Source: Poseidonocella sedimentorum (GTDB lineage: Bacteria > Pseudomonadota > Alphaproteobacteria > Rhodobacterales > Rhodobacteraceae). From it: a stretch of DNA of 64,000 nt. The notes beneath the pieces were generated by a model that was not told the origin of the DNA, ran no database searches, and worked only from the letters and a program-made list of their open reading frames with translations. Shown here one piece after another: positions 9,376-17,755 of this stretch (positions are counted from its first letter, which is position 1; every line of letters starts with the position of its first letter). Both the position numbers and the translations under genes were made by a program. The stretch is taken from the NCBI RefSeq assembly GCF_900116005.1, contig NZ_FOYI01000009.1:62001-126000 (forward strand). The letters run 5' to 3'.

Positions 9376-9984
9376 ATGCGCATGGTCTGGCGTCGGCTTG
9401 GTGCCCTTGTGCTTCTGGGGCTGTGTCTGGCCGGTTGCGCGGCCGATAACAAATGGGCACCGGACGAGGTGGTGGACCGCTACCGCTACCGCCATTCGGG
9501 GCCGCCGGAGCTCGCGCTCATCACCGTGCTCAACCGCAGTTCGGGCAACGGGGCGCATACCGCGCTCATGATCAGCGGCTCGGAGCGGGTGATCTTCGAT
9601 CCCGCCGGCTCCTTTTCCCACCCTCGCGTTCCCGAACGTCATGACGTGCTCTTCGGCGTCACCCCGGCGGCCGAGGCGGGCTTTCTCGATTTCCACGCGC
9701 GCGAGACCTATGACGTGACGGTGCAGCGGCTGGAGGTCCCGGCGGCCACGGCCGAACTGGCGCTGTCGCTGGCCCGGGCGAACGGCCCGGTCCGGCAGGC
9801 GCAGTGCACCACCATGACGGCGCGCCTCCTGAGCAAGCTGCCCGGGTTCGAGTCGATCCGCACGACCTGGTTCCCCGACAATCTGCGCCGCGATTTCGGC
9901 AAATTGCCCGGGGTGCGCGAAGAGTTTATTCGCGATGACGACCCCGACGTGAAATCGCTCGACCATGTCGAGGTGCTGCAATGA
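9376..9984 (+). CDS. conserved lipoprotein of unknown function
   Basis: A 202-residue predicted lipoprotein. The N terminus MRMVWRRLGALVLLGLCLAGC is a type II signal peptide with lipobox LAGC, so Cys21 would be lipidated. The mature part contains GNGAHTALMISGSERVIFDPAGSFSHP and later QCTTMTARLLSKLPGF. The pattern GAHTALMI...DPAGS...H followed by a Cys-Thr-Thr turn is suggestive of an NlpC/P60-like or transglutaminase-like fold, but I do not see enough to assign an enzyme. Starts at GTG 9373, ATG 9376 or ATG 9382 are possible; 9376 sits closest to the AAGAGG site. It converges on azlD with four bases between stops. Confidence 0.75.
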   Translation: MRMVWRRLGALVLLGLCLAGCAADNKWAPDEVVDRYRYRHSGPPELALITVLNRSSGNGAHTALMISGSERVIFDPAGSFSHPRVPERHDVLFGVTPAAEAGFLDFHARETYDVTVQRLEVPAATAELALSLARANGPVRQAQCTTMTARLLSKLPGFESIRTTWFPDNLRRDFGKLPGVREEFIRDDDPDVKSLDHVEVLQ

Positions 9985-9988
9985 CCGG

Positions 9989-10318
9989 TCAGCCGGCGAG
10001 GTAGAGCCCGAGGTAGAGCGTGGCGGCGCCGAGCAGGATCGCGAGCAGCGGTTTCTTGGTCAGATACCCCGACAGCAGCGTCACCACCGCCGCCGAGAGG
10101 CGCGCGGGATCGAGGCTCCCGCCCGTCGCTGACGGCCAGATCACCATCGGCGCGACCAGCGCGGGCAGGACCGCAACGGCGGTATAGCGCAAATGGCGCA
10201 GCACCCAGTCCGGCATCTGACGGTCGCCCACCAGCCCCAGAAACGTAAAGCGCAGAAGGAAGCTCCCCGCGCCGAGCGCGAGAATGACAATCCAGAGGTC
10301 CAGCCGGTCGATGCTCAT
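9989..10318 (-). CDS. AzlD-family small subunit of branched-chain amino acid exporter
   Basis: A 109-residue membrane protein with about three to four hydrophobic segments (LWIVILALGAGSFLLRFTFLG, YTAVAVLPALVAPMVIW, PLLAILLGAATLYLGLYLAG). This is the size and pattern of AzlD (YgaH-like), the small partner of AzlC. The pair exports branched-chain amino acids in Bacillus (azlCD, 4-azaleucine resistance) and in Corynebacterium (BrnFE). Its start overlaps the azlC stop by four bases (10315-10318), so the subunits are made together. Substrate is inferred from the family. Confidence 0.85.
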   Translation of the reverse strand: MSIDRLDLWIVILALGAGSFLLRFTFLGLVGDRQMPDWVLRHLRYTAVAVLPALVAPMVIWPSATGGSLDPARLSAAVVTLLSGYLTKKPLLAILLGAATLYLGLYLAG

Positions 10319-11031
10319 GCCGGATCCTCCCGGCGCGATGCGATCAGTTCCACCTGCGCCCCCGTCATCATCCCCGCCAGCGCCGCCACCAGCAGCCCGA
10401 GGTTATAGGGCAGCCAGGCAAACCCGAGCGCCAGAGCGATCGCCACCACCGCCGCGGCAACATGCGCGCCCGTCCGCAGCATCGGCGCGATCAGGGCGAG
10501 GAAGGTGATGGGCACGGCGAAATCGAGCGCCAGCCAGTCGGGGATCGCGCTGCCCACGAGCGCGCCGACCAGCGTGAAGACGTACCACAGCGGGCAGACC
10601 GGGGACATCACCCCGATGAAATAGGCATAGCGCTCGCGCGGGGTCATGTCGGTCTCGCGCTCGAACTTGGCGACGCTGACCGCATAGGTCTGGTCCACCA
10701 GGAAATAGGCGACGATCGCGCGTTTCCACAGCGGCAGCGCGCCGAGGTAGGGCGTGATCGAGGCCGAGTACATCGCCATCCGCAGGTTGACCGCCAGCGC
10801 CGAGATCAGCGCGATCACCGCCAGCGCGTTTTCCGACAGCAGTTGCAGCGCGGTGAACTGCGCCGCGCCGGCGATCACCACGATCGAGAACGCCATTGTT
10901 TCGAAGAGGTTGAGTCCGGCTTCCGTCGCCACGACCCCGAAGAGCATTGCGAAAGGGCCGACAACGAGGAGGAACGGCGCGCCGTCGCGCACCCCCTGCC
11001 AAAAGCGGGATTTGGTGGTGGACCTTGCCAT
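10315..11031 (-). CDS. AzlC-family branched-chain amino acid exporter, large subunit
   Basis: A 238-residue inner-membrane protein of the AzlC/YgaZ family. It has about six to seven hydrophobic segments. The family N-terminal pattern is visible (FWQGVRDGAPFLLVVGPFAMLFGVVATEAG), followed by FSIVVIAGAAQFTALQLL and the YFLVDQTYAVSVAKFER segment. It forms a two-component exporter with the overlapping AzlD. The gene starts 55 bases from fdhD on the other strand, so the two operons share a short divergent promoter region. No regulator gene is adjacent. Confidence 0.9.
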   Translation of the reverse strand: MARSTTKSRFWQGVRDGAPFLLVVGPFAMLFGVVATEAGLNLFETMAFSIVVIAGAAQFTALQLLSENALAVIALISALAVNLRMAMYSASITPYLGALPLWKRAIVAYFLVDQTYAVSVAKFERETDMTPRERYAYFIGVMSPVCPLWYVFTLVGALVGSAIPDWLALDFAVPITFLALIAPMLRTGAHVAAAVVAIALALGFAWLPYNLGLLVAALAGMMTGAQVELIASRREDPA

Positions 11032-11086
11032 CGGGGCTCTCTACGTTTTGTGCTGCCGGATCCGGCTTAGAGCGTTCGACGAGGGG

Positions 11087-11989
11087 ATGCAATTGCCCAC
11101 CCAAACCCATGATGACGGCGAGAGCAGCGGCTTTCTGATCGCGCCCGATCCCGCTGCGCCGCGGCTCACCCGCGCGGTCAAGGGCCATGACCAGACCGGG
11201 GCGGAGATCGAGATCCGCGTGGTCGAGGAGCGCCCGCTGACGATCTTTCTCAACGCGCGCGAGATCGTGACGGCCATGACCATCGGGGATTACCCCGAAT
11301 ACCTCGCGCTCGGTTTCCTGCGCAATCAGGGGATGCTGAAAAATGGCGAGGAGGTGACCGGCGTCGAGTATGACGAGGAGCTGGAAACCGTGGTGGTGCG
11401 CACCGCGCAAGAGACGAATTACGAAGAGAAACTTCAGAAGAAGACGCGGACATCCGGCTGCGCCGTCGGGACCGTGTTCGGCGACATGATGGAAGGGCTG
11501 GAGGAGACCGTCCTGCCCACTGCCGAGCTCCGCACGAGCTGGCTCTATGCGCTCTCGCACAAGATCAACCGCACGCCTTCCCTCTATCTCGACGCCGGCG
11601 CGATTCACGGCACCGTCCTTTGCCAGAAGGACCGCCCGCTGGTCTATATGGAAGACGTCGGCCGCCACAACGCGGTGGACAAGATCGCCGGCTGGATGGT
11701 CTCCGAAGGGGCCCGGGCGGAGGACAAGATCCTCTACACCACCGGGCGCCTGACCTCCGAGATGGTCATCAAGACCGCGCTCATGGGCATCCCCGTGCTC
11801 GCCTCGCGCTCGGGGTTCACCGCCTGGGGCGTCGAGATCGCGCAGCAGGTCGGCCTGACCCTGATCGGCCGGTTGCGAGGCCAGCGGTTTGTCTGTCTCT
11901 CGGGCGAGGATCGGCTGGTGCGCGACGCGGATGTGAGCGGGGTTGCCGAAGAGCCCCGGCGCGCGGGCCGCAAGGGGGGCGCGGCGTGA
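11087..11989 (+). CDS. fdhD: formate dehydrogenase accessory sulfurtransferase FdhD
   Basis: A 300-residue FdhD/NarQ protein. FdhD passes sulfur from the cysteine desulfurase IscS to the bis-MGD cofactor and is needed for active formate dehydrogenase. Family segments seen: NAREIVTAMTIGDYPEYLALGFLRNQG, FVYMEDVGRHNAVDKIAGW-type motif (VYMEDVGRHNAVDKI) and YTTGRLTSEMVIKTA. The cysteine loop reads RTSGCAVGTV, with a single Cys where E. coli FdhD has CGVCG. The start at 11087 (MQLPTQTHDD) follows GAGGGG; longer in-frame readings run back across the divergent azlC. It ends in GTGA shared with mobA, the head of a coupled molybdenum-cofactor operon. Confidence 0.94.
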   Translation: MQLPTQTHDDGESSGFLIAPDPAAPRLTRAVKGHDQTGAEIEIRVVEERPLTIFLNAREIVTAMTIGDYPEYLALGFLRNQGMLKNGEEVTGVEYDEELETVVVRTAQETNYEEKLQKKTRTSGCAVGTVFGDMMEGLEETVLPTAELRTSWLYALSHKINRTPSLYLDAGAIHGTVLCQKDRPLVYMEDVGRHNAVDKIAGWMVSEGARAEDKILYTTGRLTSEMVIKTALMGIPVLASRSGFTAWGVEIAQQVGLTLIGRLRGQRFVCLSGEDRLVRDADVSGVAEEPRRAGRKGGAA

Positions 11990-12603
11990 AGCAACCTCTC
12001 GGCGTGATCCTCGCGGGCGGGCGCGCCACGCGCATGGGCGGGGGCGACAAGGGGCTGCTGCCGCTGGGCGGTTCGTCCATTCTGGGCCATGTGATCGGCC
12101 GGCTCGCACCGCAGGTGGCCGAACTCGCGCTCAATGCCAACGGGGATCCGGCGCGCTTTGCCCAGACCGGTCTTTCCGTCCTGCCGGACAGTATCGAGGG
12201 TTTCGCCGGCCCGCTCGCGGGGGTTCTGGCCGGGCTCGACTGGGCTGCGGAGCGCGGGGCTGAGACGATCGTGACCGCCGCGGCCGACACGCCGTTTTTC
12301 CCCGAGGATCTCGTCCCGCGTCTTTTGCTTGCCGCCGAGGGCATGGCCCATCCGCTGGCGCTCGCCGCGACGCAAGAGGGGGGGCGGCAGCACCGCCATC
12401 CCACCTTCGGCCTCTGGCCCGTGGCGCTGCGCGATGATCTGCGGGCGGCGCTTCGCGGCGGGCTGCGCAAGGTCGTGCTCTGGACGGAAACACACGGGGG
12501 CCGCGAAGCCCTGTTCGAAACCGGCGCCGTCGATCCTTTCTTCAACGTCAACACCGGCGAGGACCTCGCCCGCGCCCGCGCCCTCATCGGATCGTCCGCA
12601 TGA
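11986..12603 (+). CDS. mobA: molybdenum cofactor guanylyltransferase MobA
   Basis: A 205-residue nucleotidyltransferase that joins GMP from GTP to molybdopterin to form the (bis-)MGD cofactor used by DMSO-reductase-family enzymes such as formate dehydrogenase. The GTP-binding signature LAGGRATRMGGGDKGLLPLGG is at the N terminus, the metal-site aspartate in TAAADTPFF near residue 100, and the family C-terminal FFNVNTGEDLARA. The start is GTG at 11986, overlapping the fdhD stop by four bases (GTGA). Its own stop overlaps the mobB ATG (ATGA at 12600-12603), so translation is coupled along the whole operon. Confidence 0.95.
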   Translation: MKQPLGVILAGGRATRMGGGDKGLLPLGGSSILGHVIGRLAPQVAELALNANGDPARFAQTGLSVLPDSIEGFAGPLAGVLAGLDWAAERGAETIVTAAADTPFFPEDLVPRLLLAAEGMAHPLALAATQEGGRQHRHPTFGLWPVALRDDLRAALRGGLRKVVLWTETHGGREALFETGAVDPFFNVNTGEDLARARALIGSSA

Positions 12604-13091
12604 GGCTCTATGGCGTGACAGGCTGGAAAAACGCCGGCAAAACCGGGCTGATGGAGCGGCTCGTGACCGAGATCACCGGGCGGGGCTTTTCCGTCTCGAC
12701 GGTCAAACACGCCCATCATTCCTTCGACGTCGACCACCCCGGCAAGGACAGCCATCGCCACCGCGTCGCCGGGGCGACCGAGGTGCTGCTCTCATCGGGC
12801 AACCGGTTCGCGCTCATGCATGAATTGCGGGGCGGCAATGAGCCGCCGCTGGCGGAATTGCTGACCAAGCTCGCGCCGGTCGATCTGGTGCTGGTCGAGG
12901 GCTACAAGCGCGACAGCCACCCCAAGATCGAGGCCTTTCGCGCCGAGACGGGCAACCCGCTGATCGCGCCGGGGGATGCCAACATCACGGCAATCGCCGC
13001 CGATGTGCCGCTCCAGAGCGACCGGCCGGTCTTTGACCTCGACGATACCGTGGCGATCGCCGATTTCATCCTCGCGGAGGTGGGGCTGTGA
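12600..13091 (+). CDS. mobB: molybdopterin-guanine dinucleotide biosynthesis protein B
   Basis: A 163-residue P-loop GTPase that assists MobA. The Walker A motif is GWKNAGKT at residues 8-15, and the MobB signature VSTVKHAHHSFDVDHPGKDSHRHRVAGA follows directly. VDLVLVEGYKRDSHPKIEAFR carries the Walker B-like region and the conserved GYK. The protein is not essential for MGD formation in E. coli but improves activation of molybdoenzymes. Start ATG 12600 lies inside the mobA stop, and the stop overlaps the GTG start of moeA. Confidence 0.95.
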   Translation: MRLYGVTGWKNAGKTGLMERLVTEITGRGFSVSTVKHAHHSFDVDHPGKDSHRHRVAGATEVLLSSGNRFALMHELRGGNEPPLAELLTKLAPVDLVLVEGYKRDSHPKIEAFRAETGNPLIAPGDANITAIAADVPLQSDRPVFDLDDTVAIADFILAEVGL

Positions 13092-14356
13092 GCGGGGCGC
13101 CCCCGGTTCCGCCGCCGCTGCGCAACGATTGTTTCGCACTGCCGCCCGGAGTGGACTGGACGCCGGTGGATGAGGCGCTCGGGATGCTGCGCGCGCGGCT
13201 CCATCCGGTGACGGCGGTCGAGACTTGCGCGCTGGCCGAGGCGGCGGGGCGGTTTCTGGCCGCGCCTGCCGTTGCCCGCCGCGCCAACCCGCCCGACGCC
13301 AATAGCGCGGTCGATGGCTACGGATTCGCCGGGCCACTGGAGGACGGCGAGACCGCGACGCTGCCGCTTGTCGAGGGCCGGTCGGCGGCGGGGGTGCCCT
13401 TCGCGGGCCGCGTGCCGGACGGCCACGCGATCCGCATCCTGACCGGTGCGGCGATCCCCGACGGGGTCGATACGGTGGTGCTGGAAGAAGACGTCGCGGC
13501 GAGCGCGAGCCACATTGCCTTTCGCGGCCCCCTGCGGCGCGGCGCGAACACCCGCAAGGCGGGGGAGGATGTGATCTCTGGCGCTGAGCTTCTCGGCGCG
13601 GGCCGCCGGCTGACCCCGGCGGATCTGGCCTATCTCGCCTCGGCCGGTGTGGTGGAGGTGCAGGCGCGCCGTCCGCTGCGCGTCGCGGTCATCTCCACAG
13701 GCGACGAGCTGGTGGAGGCCGGCGAGACCGCGGAGCGGGGCCAGATTTTCGATGCCAACCGCCCGATGCTCCTGTCGATGATCCGTCGTTTCGGCTTTGT
13801 CCCGCTCGATCTCGGCCGCCAGCCGGACGATCGCGCCCGCATCGCCGCGGCGCTTGATCGCGGCGCGGCGGAGGCGGATCTGATCCTGACCTCGGGCGGC
13901 GCCTCGGCGGGGGATGAGGATCACGTCTCGGCCCTGTTGCGCGAGCGTGGCGCGATGCAGAGCTGGCGCATCGCGCTCAAGCCGGGGCGCCCGCTGGCGC
14001 TCGGGGTCTGGGGCGGCGCGCCGGTGTTCGGCCTGCCCGGCAACCCGGTGGCGGCGATGGTCTGCACGCTCATCTTCGCGCGCCCCGCGATGGAGCGGCT
14101 GGCGGGCGGCGACTGGATGGAGCCACTCGGGGTCGAGGTCCCCGCGGCGTTCGAAAAACGCAAGAAACCGGGGCGGCGCGAATTCCTGCGCGCGCGGCTG
14201 CGCGGCGGGCGGGCCGAGGTGTTTCCCAGCGAAGGCTCGGGCCGGATCAGCTCGCTCTCCTGGGCCGAGGGTCTGGTCGAGATCGAGGACGGCGCGCGCC
14301 ATATCCGCCCCGGCGATGCGGTGCGGTTCCTGCCCTTCAGCGGCTTCGGGCTCTGA
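13088..14356 (+). CDS. moeA: molybdopterin molybdotransferase MoeA
   Basis: A 422-residue MoeA/Gephyrin-E domain protein that inserts molybdate into adenylylated molybdopterin. Motifs in order: ANPPDANSAVDGYGFAG (N-terminal), VISTGDELVEAGE in the MogA-like domain, LTSGGASAGDEDHV (cofactor-binding loop), KPGRPLALG with GLPGNPVAAMV, and a C-terminal beta-barrel domain (GGRAEVFPSEGSGRISSLSWAEGLVEI). Start is GTG 13088 within GTGA shared with mobB. It is the last gene of fdhD-mobA-mobB-moeA and converges on the next gene with nine bases between stops and no hairpin. Confidence 0.95.
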   Translation: MSGAPPVPPPLRNDCFALPPGVDWTPVDEALGMLRARLHPVTAVETCALAEAAGRFLAAPAVARRANPPDANSAVDGYGFAGPLEDGETATLPLVEGRSAAGVPFAGRVPDGHAIRILTGAAIPDGVDTVVLEEDVAASASHIAFRGPLRRGANTRKAGEDVISGAELLGAGRRLTPADLAYLASAGVVEVQARRPLRVAVISTGDELVEAGETAERGQIFDANRPMLLSMIRRFGFVPLDLGRQPDDRARIAAALDRGAAEADLILTSGGASAGDEDHVSALLRERGAMQSWRIALKPGRPLALGVWGGAPVFGLPGNPVAAMVCTLIFARPAMERLAGGDWMEPLGVEVPAAFEKRKKPGRREFLRARLRGGRAEVFPSEGSGRISSLSWAEGLVEIEDGARHIRPGDAVRFLPFSGFGL

Positions 14357-14365
14357 CGCGCGCGG

Positions 14366-15316
14366 CTAGTCGAAACTTCCCGCAACACGGCCCAACAGCA
14401 TAAAGGCGCGCGCGGTGCGCGTCTCGGCAAGGGCCGCGATCTCGGCATCGCTCGCGATGCCCGCGAGCCGGGTCAGCGCCCGGTCAAACCGGCGCAGGAA
14501 ATGATGCACCGTGTCGCGAAAGATCGTGTCGCTGCGCATCCGGCGGGCGATCTTGTCGAGCATCTCAGCATCGCCCAGCCCGGCAAGCGCGGTGATCTCG
14601 GCCCCGCGCTCGCCCCCGGCAAAACGGCGCCAGAGATCCGGCCGCGAGGCGCGGCTGGTCTCGAAATCATCCATGTAGATGCCGTCCTGACTGAGCAGGG
14701 TGAGCACGTCCTGCGCCGCCTGAACCAGATGCCGGGCCTCGCGATCGCGCATCGCCCGCCGGAGCGCGGCGAAGCCGTCCTGATCGTCGGCCGTCTGGGG
14801 GAAGTTCAGCGCGCGGATGTAATCGGCCGTCGAGAGCGGCGCGCCCGGCTGGACATGGGTCAGCGGCAGGCTGGCCTGCGGGCCGTCAGGCTCGGCGGGG
14901 CGGGGGGCGGGCACATGCGCGACCTCCGCGCCGGAGGAGACGAGCCCATAGGCATGATCATCCCGGCGCGGCGCGGCCGCAAGCATCGCCAACGTGGTCT
15001 CGACCTTCCGCTGGGTGGCGGCGAAGCCTTCCAGCGCCGAGGCGATCCGGGCCTCTTCCTCGCTCGCGCGGTGCAGGGCTTCGAGCTCGCCGCGCAGGGC
15101 GCGAACCTCGACCTGAAGCCGCAGCAAGCGCTGCGCGAGGGCGACAAAGCCCCAGATGGCCAGGGCGGGCCCCAGCAGGACGAGCAGCGCCACAAGGACC
15201 CCGGGCCGCGCAGCCACCGCCCAGACGCCCACGCCCAAGGCCCACAGCCCGCCTGCGCCAAACCCGGCGAGAGACGCGCTGCGATCTGACCCGTCGGGCT
15301 CAAGTTGCATCGTCAT
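14366..15316 (-). CDS. conserved membrane protein with coiled coil, unknown function
   Basis: A 316-residue protein I do not recognise by name. The N-terminal ~75 residues hold two adjacent hydrophobic segments (FGAGGLWALGVGVWAVAARPG and VLVALLVLLGPALAIWGFVALA). A short heptad-like coiled coil follows (LLRLQVEVRALRGELEALHRASEEEARIA). After a Pro/Ala-rich linker comes a mostly helical C-terminal domain (about 170-316) with ADYIRALNFPQTADDQDGFAALRRAMRD and many Asp/Arg pairs. It is probably anchored in the inner membrane with the C-terminal domain in the cytoplasm. ATG 15316 follows GGGGAGA and is preferred over a longer reading from 15361. Neighbour greA is in the same direction 51 bases upstream. 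Confidence 0.75.
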   Translation of the reverse strand: MTMQLEPDGSDRSASLAGFGAGGLWALGVGVWAVAARPGVLVALLVLLGPALAIWGFVALAQRLLRLQVEVRALRGELEALHRASEEEARIASALEGFAATQRKVETTLAMLAAAPRRDDHAYGLVSSGAEVAHVPAPRPAEPDGPQASLPLTHVQPGAPLSTADYIRALNFPQTADDQDGFAALRRAMRDREARHLVQAAQDVLTLLSQDGIYMDDFETSRASRPDLWRRFAGGERGAEITALAGLGDAEMLDKIARRMRSDTIFRDTVHHFLRRFDRALTRLAGIASDAEIAALAETRTARAFMLLGRVAGSFD

Positions 15317-15367
15317 CGGCTCTCCCCGAAAATCTCTGGCCCCACTGATCCCTGGCGCCAAGCCGGA

Positions 15368-15838
15368 TCAGACGTAGCTGATCGACAGCACTTCGTAGGA
15401 TTTTTCACCGCCCGGCGTGCGCACCTCGACGCTGTCGCCCTCATCCTTGCCGATGAGCGCGCGCGCGATGGGCGAGCGGATGTTGAGCAACCCGCGGTCG
15501 ATGTCGGCCTCGTGCTCGCCCACGATCTGCCACGTCTTTTCCTCGTCGGTGTCCTCATCGACGATGGTCACCGTGGCGCCGAACTTGATCGTCCCCGAGA
15601 GCGCCTTCGGATCGATCACCTCCGCGAGGGAAATGATTCCCTCAAGCTCCTTGATCCGGCCCTCGATGAACGACTGCTTTTCGCGCGCCGAATGATACTC
15701 GGCATTTTCCGAAAGGTCGCCATGCTCACGCGCCTCCGAGATCGCCTTGATGATCGCAGGCCGCTCTACAGACTTGAGTTTCTTCAATTCTTCTTCGAGC
15801 GCGGTGTGGCCCGCGCGGGTCATCGGGATCTTTTCCAT
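15368..15838 (-). CDS. greA: transcription elongation factor GreA
   Basis: A 156-residue GreA, the usual family length. GreA enters the RNA polymerase secondary channel and stimulates cleavage of backtracked transcripts. The N-terminal coiled coil is clear ([23 protein letters not shown]...[31 protein letters not shown]), with the acidic tip residues in [11 protein letters not shown]. The C-terminal FKBP-like domain contains [33 protein letters not shown] and [18 protein letters not shown]. It is divergent from the ETF-QO gene across a 212-base promoter region. The AT-rich coding stretch in lysine/glutamate codons is ordinary for greA. Confidence 0.97.
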   Translation of the reverse strand: MEKIPMTRAGHTALEEELKKLKSVERPAIIKAISEAREHGDLSENAEYHSAREKQSFIEGRIKELEGIISLAEVIDPKALSGTIKFGATVTIVDEDTDEEKTWQIVGEHEADIDRGLLNIRSPIARALIGKDEGDSVEVRTPGGEKSYEVLSISYV

Positions 15839-16050
15839 GGTGTGTTCCGTCCTTGCGCCCGCGGCACATTTGAGCGGCCGCGGTTGAGATCAGTGATAAA
15901 ACCTGCCCCGAAGCGCCCCGCGATTGCAAGAGGGGTCGGGGGCGAATTATACCTCCGCCCAGCAGGGGCCGAAACGCACAGTCACAATTGACGCGCGCGG
16001 CAACCGCAAGCTAGGCAGCAGCAAGCGAACCGACGCGTGGGAGTACGGGC

Positions 16051-17703
16051 ATGAGTGAGATCGAACGCGAAGCGATGGAATATGACGTGGTCATCGTCGG
16101 GGCCGGCCCTGCAGGGCTCTCGGCGGCGATCCGCCTCAAACAGCTCGACCCCGATCTGGAGGTCGTCGTGCTCGAAAAGGGCTCCGAGGTTGGCGCGCAT
16201 ATCCTCTCGGGCGCGGTGCTCGATCCGGCCGGGCTCGATCGGCTGATCCCCGACTGGAAGGACAAGGGCGCCCCGATCACCGTGCCGGTCAAGGAAGACA
16301 ACTTCTACATCCTCGGCCACGGTGGGCGCATTCGGCTGCCCAACTGGCTCATGCCGCCGCTGATGAACAACCACGGCAACTACATCGTCTCCATGGGCAA
16401 TGTCTGCCGCTGGATGGCGGAGCAGGCCGAAGCGCTTGGCGTGGAGATCTTCCCCGGCATGTCCTGCTCGGAGCTGGTCTACGGCGAGGATGGCGCGCTC
16501 AAGGGCGTGGTGGCCGGGGAGTTCGGCCGGGAGCCCGACGGCACGCCCGGCCCGGCCTATGAGCCCGGCATGGAGCTTCACGGCAAGTTCGTCTTCCTCT
16601 CCGAAGGGGTGCGCGGCTCGCTCTCCAAGGAGGTGATCGCGAAATTCGGGCTCGATGCGGAGTGCGATGTGCCGAAATTCGGCCTCGGGATGAAAGAGAT
16701 CTGGGAGGTCAAGCCCGAGAACCACAACGAGGGCGAGGTGACCCACACGATGGGCTGGCCGCTCGGGGTGGCCAATACCGGCGGGTCCTTCATTTATCAC
16801 CTTGATAACAATCAGGTTTACGTCGGGCTGATCGTCGATCTGAACTACAAGAACCCCTATCTCTTCCCCTACATGGAATTCCAGCGCTTCAAGCATCACC
16901 GGCACGTGGCCAAGCTGCTCGAAGGCGGCAAGCGGATCGCCTATGGCGCGCGGGCGGTGACCAAGGGCGGGTTCCAGTCGATCCCGAAAGTGGCCTTCCC
17001 CGGCGGCGCGCTTCTGGGCTGTTCGGCAGGGCTGGTGAACCTGCCGCGGGTCAAGGGCAACCACAACGCGATGCACTCGGGCATCGAGGCGGCGGAAGCG
17101 GCGGTCGAGGCGATCAAGGCGGGGCGCTCGGGCGATACGCTGGAGGCCTATGACGCGGCACTGCGCGCCGGCCCCGTGGGGCAGGATCTCAAGCCCGTGC
17201 GCAACGTGGCGCCGTTCAACGGCCGCTTCGGGTTGCTTGGCGGTCTCTCGCTCGGCGGTTTGGACATGTGGATCCAGTCGATCTTCAAGGTCTCGCTCTT
17301 CGGCACGTTGAAGCACGGCAAGACCGACGCGCAGGCGACCGAGAAGAAATACGCCCACGCGCCCATCGATTACCCCAAGCCCGATGGCAAGCTCTCCTTC
17401 GACCGGCTGACCAACGTCAGCTTCTCGATGACCAACCACGAGGAGAGCCAGCCTTGCCATCTGCGGCTGGAGGACCCGTCCGTGCCGGTGATGGAGAACC
17501 TGCCGCATTATGCTGAGCCGGCGCAGCGGTATTGCCCGGCGGGGGTCTACGAGATTGTCGAGGAGGCCGGCAAACCGGCGCGCTTCGTCATCAACTTCCA
17601 GAACTGCGTGCACTGCAAGACCTGCGACATCAAGGATCCGGCGCAGAACATCACCTGGGTCCCGCCGCAGGGCGGCGACGGGCCGAATTATCCGAACATG
17701 TGA
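16051..17703 (+). CDS. electron transfer flavoprotein-ubiquinone oxidoreductase
   Basis: A 550-residue ETF-QO that takes electrons from reduced ETF (from acyl-CoA and other flavin dehydrogenases) and reduces ubiquinone at the membrane. The FAD-binding GxGxxG is at the N terminus (DVVIVGAGPAGLSAAIRL). The ubiquinone and membrane-facing region includes GGFQSIPKVAFPGGALLGCSAGLVNLPRVKGNHNAM. The C-terminal [4Fe-4S] cluster ligands are the Cys in YCPAGVYE plus NCVHCKTCDIKDPAQNITW. It likely serves the DmdC-like dehydrogenase and others in this organism; the etfAB genes are not in this window. Translation may start at 16051 or at the internal ATG four to eight codons downstream. Confidence 0.97.
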   Translation: MSEIEREAMEYDVVIVGAGPAGLSAAIRLKQLDPDLEVVVLEKGSEVGAHILSGAVLDPAGLDRLIPDWKDKGAPITVPVKEDNFYILGHGGRIRLPNWLMPPLMNNHGNYIVSMGNVCRWMAEQAEALGVEIFPGMSCSELVYGEDGALKGVVAGEFGREPDGTPGPAYEPGMELHGKFVFLSEGVRGSLSKEVIAKFGLDAECDVPKFGLGMKEIWEVKPENHNEGEVTHTMGWPLGVANTGGSFIYHLDNNQVYVGLIVDLNYKNPYLFPYMEFQRFKHHRHVAKLLEGGKRIAYGARAVTKGGFQSIPKVAFPGGALLGCSAGLVNLPRVKGNHNAMHSGIEAAEAAVEAIKAGRSGDTLEAYDAALRAGPVGQDLKPVRNVAPFNGRFGLLGGLSLGGLDMWIQSIFKVSLFGTLKHGKTDAQATEKKYAHAPIDYPKPDGKLSFDRLTNVSFSMTNHEESQPCHLRLEDPSVPVMENLPHYAEPAQRYCPAGVYEIVEEAGKPARFVINFQNCVHCKTCDIKDPAQNITWVPPQGGDGPNYPNM

Positions 17704-17723
17704 GGCCTGAACATGTGGGGTCA

Positions 17724-17752
17724 GGCGGGCGGGGTCCAGGCCGCCGCCCGCC
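17724..17752. terminator. GC-rich hairpin between convergent ETF-QO and glmS
   Basis: Nine-base perfect arms (GGCGGGCGG at 17724-17732 and CCGCCCGCC at 17744-17752) with an 11-base loop lie between the ETF-QO stop (17703) and the glmS stop (17756). The position suits a bidirectional terminator, but there is no T-tract on either strand, so efficiency is uncertain. Confidence 0.5.
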
Positions 17753-17755
17753 GCC

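Noticed and set aside
9989-11031. Reading AzlCD as an ABC transporter
   Set aside because: There is no ATP-binding subunit and the proteins match the AzlC/AzlD two-component exporter pattern.
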